From Theristus sp. LFF4_11 (taxonomy: Eukaryota; Nematoda; Chromadorea; Monhysterida; Xyalidae), in contig JASANC010001516.1 in NCBI GenBank assembly GCA_030248135.1, positions 1-64,000 on the forward strand: DNA of 64,000 bases, written 5' to 3'. The notes beneath the pieces were generated by a model. It ran no database searches, was not told the DNA's origin, and saw nothing but the letters and a program-made list of their open reading frames with translations. A program made the position numbers and the translations under genes. Positions 10,150 through 19,700 of this stretch are shown one piece after another; position 1 is the stretch's first letter, and each line of letters starts with the position of its first letter.

Positions 10150-13115
10150 ATGTAATCAACATGTGTTCGCCCTTTCAATTTTTACCTGCAACATTTTGAC
10201 AGGTGAACAAAAATGTTTCCTGGGGTAATTCCATCCGGAGATTTTGCAAATTGGGTTAATTTTTTACCCAGACCCTGTTTTTGGGTAAAAAATTGGGCAT
10301 TTTTAAAAGTTCGCAGGGTTTTCACCTGGTTTTAAGTGTTCGCCCTTTCAATTTTTGTCTAAAATTGTTTCATTACCGAACAAAATAGTTTCCTAAGGTA
10401 ATTTCATCCGTAGATTTTGAAAATCTAATTACTTTTTTGCCCCGACCACTTTTTGGGCAAAAAATTAGGCACTTTCAAAAGTTCGGAGGTTTTGACCTGG
10501 TTTTAAATGTCGCCCTTTCAATTTTTGTCTGAAATTGTTTCATAACCAAACAAAAAAGTTTCCTGGGGTAATTGCAGCTGTAGATTTTGAAAATCTGGTT
10601 ACTTTTTTGCCCCGGCCATTTTTGGGTCAAAAATTAGGCAATTTTTGTTTAAAGTTGTTTTATAACCGAACAAAATAGTTTCTTGGGGTAATTTCATCCG
10701 TAGATTTTAAAAATCCAATTACTTTTTTGCCCCAACCATTTTTTGGACAAAAAATTGGAGTTTTCAAAAGTTCGGAGGTTTTGACCTGGTTTCAAATGTC
10801 GCCCTTTCAATTTTTGCCTGAAATTGTTTCATAACCGAACAAAAAAGTTTCCTGGGGTAATTGCAGCTGTAGATTTTGAAAATCTGGTTACTTTTTTGCC
10901 CCGGCCCTTTTTGGGTCAAAAATTGGGCAATTTTTGTTTAAAGTTGTTTCATAACCGAACAAAATAGTTTCCTGGGGTAATTTCATCCGTAGATTTAAAA
11001 AATTCAATTTCTTTTTTGCCCCGACCATTTTTTGGGCAAAAAATGGGCATTTTCAAAAGTTCTGAGGTTTTGACCTGGTTTCAAATGTCGCCCTTTCAAT
11101 TTTTGTCTGAAATTGTTTCATAACCGAACAAAAAAGTTTCCTGGGGTAAGTGCAGCTGTAGATTTTGAAAATCTGGTTACTTTTTTGCCCCGGCCATTTT
11201 TGGGTTAAAAATTGGGCATTTTTTGTCCAAAGTTGTTTCATAACCGAACAAAATAGTTTCCTGGGCTAATTGCAGCTGTAAATTTTGAAAAACTGGTTAC
11301 TTTTTGCCCCGGCTTTTTTTGGGTAAAAAATTGGGCAATTTTTGTCTAAAGTTGTTTCATAACCAAACAAAATAGTTTCCTGGGGTAATTTCATCCGTAG
11401 ATTTTAAAAATCCAATTACTTTTTTGCCCCGACCATTTTTTGGGCAAAAATTGGGCATTTTCAAAAGTTTGGAGGTTTTAACCTGGTTTAAAATGTCGCC
11501 CTTTCAATTTTTGTCTGAAATTGTTTCATAACCGGACAAAAAAGTTTCCTGGTGTAATTTCAGCTGTAGATTTTAAAAATCCGGTTACTTTTTTGCCCCG
11601 ACTTTTTTGGGTTAAAATTTGGGCAATTTTTATCTAAAGTTGTTTCTTAACCGAACAAAACAATTTCCTAGGGTAATTTCATCTGTAGATTTCGAAAATC
11701 CAATTTCTTTTTTGCCCCGACTATTTTTTGAGCAAAAAATTGGACATTTTTTAAAAGTACGGAGGTTTTGACGTGGTTTCAAACGTCGGCCTTTCAATTT
11801 TTGTCTGAAATTGTTTCATAGCCGAACAAAAAAGTTTCCTGAGGTAATTTTATCCGTATATTTTGAAAATCAAATTAGTTTTTTGCCCCGACCTTTTTTG
11901 GGTTAAAATTGGACATTTTTAAAAGTTCGTCGGGTTTTGACCGGGATTCAAGTTTTCGCCTTGTCAAATTTCACCTTCGACACTTTCGCAGTCGAACAAA
12001 ACGTTTCCCTGGATAATTTCGTCCGTAGAATTTTAAAATTTGGCTAAATTTTTGTCCGGGCATTGTTTCAGCTAAAACATTGGGCATTTTTAAATGTTCG
12101 CTGGGTTTTCACCTGTTTTAATGTTCGCCCTCACATTTTTTGTCTGAAGTTGTTTCATAACCAAACAAAAAAGTTTCCTGGGGTAATTGCAGCTGTAGAT
12201 TTTGAAAATCTGGTTATTTTTTTGCCCCGGCTATTTTTTGAGTTAAAAAATTGGGCAATTTTTGTCTAAAGTTGTTTTATAACCGAACAAAATAATTTTC
12301 TAGGGTAATTTGATCCGTAGATTTTAAAAATCCAATTACTTTTTTGCCCCGACCATTTTTTGGGCAAAAAACTGAGCATTTTCAAATGTTCGGAGGTTTT
12401 GACCTGGTTTCAAACGTCACCCTTTCAACTTTTGTCTGAAATTGTTTTATAACCGAACAAAAAAGTTTCCTGGGGTAATTTTAGCCGTAGATTTTGAAAA
12501 TCCGGTTACTTTTTTGACCCAACCTTTTTTGGGTTAAAAATTGGGCAATTTTTATCTAAAGTTGTTTTATACCCGAACAAAATAGTTTCCTGAAGTAATT
12601 TCATCCGTAGATTTCGAAAATCCAATTTCTTTTTTGCCCCGACCATTTTTTGGGCAAAAAATTGGGCATTTTCAAAATTTTGGAGGTTCTGACCTGATTT
12701 CAAGTGTCGCCCTTTCAATTTTTGTCTGAAATTGTTTCATAACCGAGCAAAAAAGTTTCCTGGGGTAAGTGCAGCTGTAGATTTTAAAAATCTGGTTACT
12801 TTTTTGCCCCGGCCCTTTTTGGGTTAAAAATTGGGCCTTTTTGTCTAAAGTTGTTTCATAACCGAACAAAAAAATTCCTGGGGTAATTGCAGCTGTAGAT
12901 TTTGAAAAACCGGTTACTTTTTTACCCCCGCCCTTTTTTGGGTCAAAAATTGGGCATTTTTAAAAGTTCATAGGTTTTGACATGGTTTCAAGTGTTCGCC
13001 TTTTCAAATTTCACCTTAGGCATTTTCGCAGTCGAACAAAAATGTTTCCCGGAATAGTTTCATCCGTAGATTTTAAAAATTTAGTTAAATTTTTTACCCC
13101 GACCCTTTCAGACAC
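10150..13115. repeat. higher-order satellite, ~290-bp dimer (about 165 + 125 bp)
   Basis: A core phrase GTAGATTTTGAAAATC (or its TTTAAAAAT variant) recurs about 19 times. The spacings alternate between roughly 165 and 125 bp from 10410 to 13065. The longer half-unit carries the phrase CGCCCTTTCAATTTTTG; the shorter lacks it and begins with TAAAGTTGTTT. Every unit includes GAACAAAA and CCTGGGGTAATT. The reading frames are incidental. Confidence 0.92.
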
Positions 13116-13234
13116 AGCGGATTAAAACCCCTGGCCTACACCAACAGAACGAATACAATGCGTAGAAACCCTCAAATTCAAGCACATAATTAGTTGAAAC
13201 AAACAAAATTAGAAAAACGGCAACTAAATAACCA

Positions 13235-13500
13235 AAGTCGTGACGATTCGGGCGAATCAGCCGTGGAAACTTGGCGAGATCGGTCCAAAAACAAAAAAAC
13301 AGGAGACCTGTGGAGTCCAGGGTAATTCAATGCGCTGATCAGGGATTTTTGGGTTAGATTTCTTAAGGAAGCACAGTTTTAGATACTGAATCGTGACGAT
13401 TTCGGGTAAATCGGCCGTGGAACCTGACGGGCGACATCTCTCCAAAACGAAAAATGAAATCAGTGTAATCGCTGTAAGCCGAATGGTAAGTTCGGAAGAA
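13235..13500. repeat. copy of the 1-430 tandem repeat, preceding element B
   Basis: It shares GAATCGGCCGTGGAA and TTTGGGTTAG phrases with positions 1-430. Both copies lie immediately upstream of an element A/B family member, so this repeat may be part of the same composite element. Confidence 0.65.
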
Positions 13501-13550
13501 CGGATGCCCAACGCATTCTGAATTTTGTCCGATTTTGGGAATTATGTAAA

Positions 13551-14645
13551 AGTCAGAATATTATCTAAAAATGCGGAGGACGCATATAAAAGGAGGAATA
13601 TGTAGGCTTTGTGTAAGCAGTGAGAAACTTTTTTGCTTCACAACTATTTTCAAGTTTCTGATGTGGCACACGGATACAAGTACATAAGAGCCATATTTTT
13701 GCGCCATTTATTCATTATTTCGATTGCACATGGTAGCCCTCTTACTTTTTCGACAAACAAAAGTTTTACATTCGATGAATTTCGAGCAAATAGTAACATA
13801 AAGCTGCCAAATTAAAGACAACATCTTCGATCACTGACACTGCTTTGCCAAGGACAAAGCGTTGCGCAGAGGCATTGGCGAAGACACTGTCCCCTTCTTG
13901 TGGCGAAGGCAATGTCCCCTTCTTGTGGCGAACGCAATGGCTCACGGAACGGACGGTTCAGCTAATATCCACACTCTTCCTACAACAATCCACAGGACTT
14001 TGGTACCTTCGGGTTTTTTGGAACTGGGGAGGAAAGTGAAAATTAATGGAAGACAACACCTTTTTGTCACGGGTATGTATGACCTATTTTTTTAAACGTG
14101 TCCCACTGAAATGATGTCATGTGCCGCCAAACATGCGCTTGCCGTTCACTGCAAACCAGACTTTCCGTTTAGCCGATTTCTTTCCGTAAACAAATGGTGA
14201 ATGTCGAATCGGTCACACCAAACTAAAATTTTTGTGCCTGTACTTTGAAAAACGGGCGTTTTTAAACCAAATGACGTCATTTTAGTCCGGACACGTTTGA
14301 ATAAATCCACAGTACCTACATAGCTGTGCGTACGTCATCAACAATAAAGCTTATCTGCAGCAACGCTTTGAAGTCTCTAATTTTTTGTTTCTGCACAGGT
14401 TTGCAGAATTTCGCACATGCTGTGATTTCACACTAAACTGAAGAGGACAAGTGAAAAACTCTTTGAAGGTTTTTTAGGTTTTTCATCAAAACAAACGCGG
14501 CGCAAAAATATAACTCTTATGTACTTGTATCCGTGTGCCACATCAGAAACTTGAAAATAGTTGTGAAGCAAAAAAGTTTCTCACTGCTTACACAAAGCCA
14601 TATTCCGCCTTTTATATGCGTCCTCCGCATTTTAAGATATTATTA
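13551..14645. mobile_element. inverted-repeat element B (paralogue of element A)
   Basis: Positions ~13551-13715 and ~14490-14645 are inverted copies, homologous to the ends of element A, with the same TATAAAAGG and ATTTTTGCGCC landmarks. The palindrome base differs (GCGGAGGACGC against GCGTGAGACGC), and the changes are mirrored at both ends, which fits hairpin conversion between arms. The interior contains a MITE (14083-14313) and a short tandem duplication, CCCCTTCTTGTGGCGAA, at about 13890-13930. Confidence 0.78.
14083..14313. mobile_element. MITE, ~230 bp (copy 1)
   Basis: It is homologous over its whole length to 35833-36064. The ends are imperfect inverted repeats (ATTTTTTTAAACGTGTCC at the left, complement of ATTTATTCAAACGTGTCC at the right), each followed inward by AAATGAYGTCAT. 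It has no coding capacity. Confidence 0.8.
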
Positions 14646-14654
14646 ACTGGTTTG

Positions 14655-14975
14655 TTCTTGTGTTACCTTTCTTTTATTTATGTCGTTGCTACCGTTTGTT
14701 GCATTTATTGTTTTTTTCACGCATGACGCAATTGACGCAACACACTTCATTTTATTTCACACAACTTCGACAAGCGTACACAGAGGGTAACGAGACGAGA
14801 CGAGACACGAGACAGAGGGTTGCGAGACGAGACGAGACACGAGACAGCTGTTTCAAAAACCGCGAGACGAGACGAGACAGCCAAAAATCGCGCGAGACGA
14901 GACAATTGACGAGACAAGACACGTCTCGCGGCAACCCTAGTAACAACGACATAAATAAAACAAAGGTAACACAAG
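14655..14975. repeat. short inverted repeat enclosing a (GAGAC)n-rich core
   Basis: CTTGTGTTACCTTTC...TATGTCGTTG at 14657-14690 is the inverse of CAACGACATAAATA...GGTAACACAAG at 14944-14977. Between them lies a GAGACGAGACACGAGACAG repeat (14795-14930) ending GGCAACCCTAG, which resembles a hAT terminus. It is probably a small composite of MITEs. Confidence 0.55.
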
Positions 14976-15159
14976 AGCAACATCAATTAATAAAAAAACA
15001 ACTATGCCATTTCATTTATTTGGGCCGTCTGCGGAATTCTATTTATTCTGCGTCATGTCTGCTTTTTAAACCAGCAGATAGTCAGTGAGTATTGAAGAAT
15101 TCTGTAAATAATTGTTCAACAACGTGCCCGAAAGCACCTTGTTAGAATGTACGTTTTGA

Positions 15160-15719
15160 GAGTTTGTGCGAAAAGTCCGTGTGCGAAATGTCCGTTGTGC
15201 GAAATGTCCTTTGTGCGAAATGTCCGTGTGCGAAATGTCCGTTGTGGGAAATGTCCTTTGTGCGAAATGTCCGTGTGCGAAAAGTCCGTGTGCGAAATGT
15301 CCGTTGTGCGAAATGTCCTTTGAGCGAAATGTCCGTGTGCGAAATGTCCGTTTGCGAAATGTCCGTTGTGCGAAATATCCTTTGTGCCAAATGACCGTTG
15401 TGCGAAATGTCCGTGTGCGAAATGTCCGTGTGCAAAAAGTCCTTGTGTGAAACGTCCGTGTGCGAAAAGTCCTTTGTGCGAAATGTCCTTTGTGCGAAAT
15501 GTCCGTGTGCGAAATATCCGTTGTGCGAAATGTCCGTTGTACGAAATGTCCGTGTGCGAAATGTCCGTGTGCGAAAAGTCTGTGTGCGAAATGTCCGTGT
15601 GCGAAATGTCCCTTGTGCGAAATGTCCTTGTGCGAAATGTCCGTGTGCGAAATGTCCGTTGTGCGAAATGTCCGTGTGCGAGAAGTCCGTGTGCCAAATG
15701 TCCTTGTGCGAAATGTCCT
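15160..15719 (-). repeat. minisatellite array, inverted partner of 9150-9643
   Basis: This is the same GGACATTTCGCACAC monomer family on the opposite strand (seen on + as GTGCGAAATGTCC), with ~35 copies. Variant order from the outer end matches the left array. Confidence 0.97.
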
Positions 15720-16711
15720 CGAATCTTCGGTGATATTGCGTAAGTCAGCGAAATTGAGCTAGCGGCTCTCAGATCATTGGCGTCCCCAGAGAATTTCCCC
15801 ACTACGGGACGTAGCTCAGCGTCCAACACGAATTCCCGGAGTTTGGCACTTTCCGGGTTTCTAGATGAGTGCATGTTCGTCCTTGCATATTATATCCTTG
15901 TGTGCCTTGTCAACGTTTTTTAGCAAAACCACATGACAATTCTCTCGGACGGCATACTCACGCATGCCAGCCTCGGATTGTTATTGCTTTTTACCGTTCA
16001 ACTTAACGGTCCTCGGACAGTTACAATAACTGATGTTATTGTAAAATAATTTTTACAATATTATTTTTATTGTGTTTTACTCAATCACATTGCTATTTCA
16101 ATAAATGATGATGCGATGCGATGCGATGCGATGCAGCTCGTCTCGCTCCTCACTCTCAATTCTCTCCAAAAAAAACAAATTAACGACTCTTCAGACTTCG
16201 TTTCATTGAGACTGAACTGAAACAACGCAGGACTGAGCTCACTTCATTGTTGTTGCTGAAAGGAAACTGACTTTATTTCTGAAGAATTGATTTGATTGAT
16301 TGAGTTCGACTTCGACTCCAATTGCTGTTCGATTTTGCTCGTTTTTTTCAGATCAACAATTCAAAAACTAAACCAAACACATGAAAAAGCCAAAACGCAA
16401 TCTTCAGGATATCACAAAATCACAAGCGACGCCTTTTCCTTTTCTTTCTTTTCTTCTTTTTCTTCTAATTACCATTTGTCTGCTACCTCCAAAATTTTTT
16501 TTTTAATAGAGCGTCGTTTATCTGGAGCGGTTTTTAATAAAGCAGGCCAACCAAAAATCAATTCGTGAGCAGTCACCACGAGTTATCATTGCATTTCAAT
16601 GTTTATTTTGCATTTTTTATTTAATTTAAATAAAGTTAATTAATTTTATTAATTTTATTTTTATTTGTTTCATTCACACAACACAATTCACATTTACTTC
16701 CTAGAAAAAAT
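15720..16711. other. intergenic, upstream of FAM136A; GATGC microsatellite
   Basis: No exon is seen. A (GATGC)n tract occupies ~16106-16134. The last 150 bases before the FAM136A start are AT-rich. The FAM136A promoter must lie here, but no defined element can be pointed to. Confidence 0.6.
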
Positions 16712-19700
16712 ATGACTGACAAAAGCGACAAGCGGTTGCAGGAAGCCGTGCAAGAGATGATGCTGGATCTGGATCGAAAATCGTTGAGAAATATACAGGT
16801 GAGATCAAAAAGGGCATTCATGAAAAATATTAGGTTTTTGAAAAGCGCTAGCAAACGACCAGTAGCGAAAGTGCGGGGGTGGGGGGGGTCCACCCTAGGG
16901 TTGTTAAACAAAAATGAAAATTTTTTTTAAAAATAAAGTGATTAAAAAAACAGAAATGCCGATTTTTTTTAATTCGAAAAATTTTCCTCTAATATGCTCT
17001 GAAAACCTCAATTTTGGCAAAAATTTTCGAAAGTTCAACAAAAATTTTCTTTGATTATACCTCGTAAAACCTTTAGCAGTCGATTTTGGGCCGTTTTACC
17101 GACTGATTTTAGGCTACGACAACATCTGCGATGAAGTTTTTGAGCGTCTCAAAGCTTGGCCTACCATTTCCGATGCAGATAAGGTGACGATTCGCCTCGC
17201 AGAGCGTCCGATTGTGCTCGCTGCTCCGTTTGCAAGCGCTACGTTGTCTGGTTGCTTGCTGCTTCGTGTCGTGTCGTCGCGACACCATCAGAAGAATTGA
17301 TCGAATTTCAAGGCGGTATGTTTGTCTTCACTTTAGCATTAGTTTAGCTGGGGACAATTAGTGACGTTTTGGAGGTCAAAACACAAGAAGAGGCATGGTG
17401 ACGGTTTGGAAAAGGGGTAATTGAGGTCGCCAAAACAAAATCTGCAAAGTTCCGCCATACGGGAGTCATTCGGGAGGCGCTTGCATATCATATGTGGTTC
17501 TTCGGACTCCCTGATTGATTTAACACAACTTTGATTTTTGAAATTTTTTTTTAAATTTAAAAACAAAAAACAAAAATGACGATTTTTGTTTTTTTTTAAC
17601 AACCCTAGTCCACCCCCCCCCCCCCTCAGCCGAAAATCCTGCCCGTGCACGGGCAGATACCCGTGTACCCCCCCTCCCCCCCTTTACCTCGACACGGGTA
17701 CTGGACTCCCCCCACCCCCCTCCGCGAGAAAACACGGGATCGCACCCCCCCCCCCCTCACGGTGGTCAATCTCATCTCAATTTTTTCCAAAATACCGTAA
17801 TTTTTGCATTTTTCTTGACGTTTGTGTCTGTCCCTGCATAGATTTTGTTGTTTCTGACCAAACAAGCAGCTTGTTTGCACAAAATATTCTGTATTTTACA
17901 AGAATTTCTGTGTTTTTCTAAGGCAAAAATTTGGTATTACCCGTGCGATCCCGTGCACCCCCCCCCCCCTCACGAAATTTTTCTGCCAGTGCACCCCCCC
18001 CCCCTCAGGAAAATTTGCTGCCCGTGCACCCCCCCCCCCTCACCGAGAAGGCACCTGACCGGCCCTCTAAAATCAGGCAAACCCCCCCTCACCCGAGGTC
18101 CCGCTTTCGCTACTGCAAACGACGGGTCGAAGAAAATACACGCGTGCAAACGAACAGGTTTTTGACTTCACGCGTCCGGTGCTATCGGAACTGTTCTTAC
18201 GGTTGTTGTTAAATTTTTTAAATTGATTAAAAAGAAAAATACCGGTTTTTTTAATTCAAAACAATTACATCTTTACGAAAGAATATGTTCTGAAAACCTC
18301 ATTTTTGGTACACTTTTTGGAAAGTTCAACAAGTTTTTTGACATTACATTTTAAAACCGTCAGCAGTCGATTTTGGACAGTTTTACCGATTGATTTTAGA
18401 CTTGAACAACTTCTGGGATGAAGTTTTTCAGCGCCGCAAAGCTTGGCTTTATAATTTCCAATCCAGCCAAGGTGACAGTTCGTCTCACATTGTGATTTCT
18501 GAGCGTTCGAGCTGCACTGTCTGCAAGTGCTACTTTGTTTGGTTACTGTTTCGTGTCGTGTCGTCGTGGCGTCGTCATTATAATGGATAGAATTTAAATC
18601 GTCGGTAAGCTTTGCGCCTGCATACATGCAACTTTGCCACAAACAATGCACGTCATAACATGCCGCCGAAACTTTGCCAATACAGGGTGTTGCTTTCACG
18701 CCAATTCTGCTATTTCTGACAGTCGCATTACTGAAATAAACGACTTTGTATTTGTTTTCATTCGTTTTACTTGTGGTCAGATGTTGTCATATTATGAAAC
18801 AAACAAGTCAAATGATTCACTGATCGTAACGAGCAGTCACTGTCAATGTAGTATGTCAGTAGGGATGGAGGCGGCAAATTTGCCGGCTTCCGGGCCGGGC
18901 CCGTAGACAAACTTGTCAGACAAACTTACATCAGAAAAGCTTATGCAAGTGGCCTTGACACTTTCTTACATGACATCACTCCAATTAGGACACCTGCGGA
19001 ACATCTTCATTGCACAGTTTGCACAATTCACTTGTATTGGCAACCGACTTCTGTAGGTAACCTAAGGCTTTGCAAGCCTTTTATCAAAAAAACACCGAAA
19101 CACACATGCTTTAAGTACAGGGTGGGCCAAAAAAAAAGGTTCCATTTTCAAACTGCTGTCACTGGCTGGTGTTTTAATATTATGAGCTGAAATTTTCATC
19201 ACTGATAAAACATGCGTTGCCATTTTACTGACAAATTTTTTTTCCGATATATAATTCCTAGCGCTCACTGTGGCAGATTTTCGAAAAAAAACTCGAAAAA
19301 TCAACAAATTGACTGAAATGAGTGCATGAAAAAATTAGTATCAAGATGCGTGATTCAATTTTGAAACCGTTGCGAAGGTGACAAATTGGTCTTTTTGGAT
19401 AACCGCGATAGTTCAAATCATGCGCTCAGAGTGGAAAGGTCTCACACTTGAATTGCATTTGAGCACCTCGAGCGAAATTCTGATGTTTCACAACGGACTC
19501 GAGTCAGCAGCCATGCGACTGCGACAGAAAGAATTGTTAAGTTGATTTTTTGTTTTCTGTGTTGCTCTGTCTGTTAATTTGTTTCTTTTGAAAAGTTTTT
19601 CTGCGGTTTGAATAAAAACAGTGTTTCAGTTTCAGTTTTCTGCAGTTTCGTCATGGTTAAGTGGACAGCAGAACAACGGGTCTGGTGTAGGGTTAGGGGA

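Larger units (their letters stand above)
9150..15719. mobile_element. candidate 6.6-kb element bounded by inverted minisatellite arrays
   Basis: The two outer arrays are inverted copies. Reading inward from each outer end, the first five monomers carry the same variants in the same order: ...TTTCGCACAA, ...TTTGGCACAC, ...TTCTCGCACAC, ...TTTCGCACAAC, ...TTTCGCACAC. The inner ends also agree (GGACTTTTCGCA). Shared variant order points to descent from one array that acts as terminal inverted repeats. The interior holds the satellite at 10150-13115, element B and smaller inverted repeats. No transposase is visible. TTCGGTGA occurs within ~10 bp of both outer ends (9136-9143 and ~15726) and could be a target-site duplication. 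Confidence 0.55.

Noticed and set aside
17586..18212. Proline-rich ORFs
   Set aside because: They arise from poly-C tracts in hAT-like element X, and the same tracts recur in its other copy. No conservation of reading frame.
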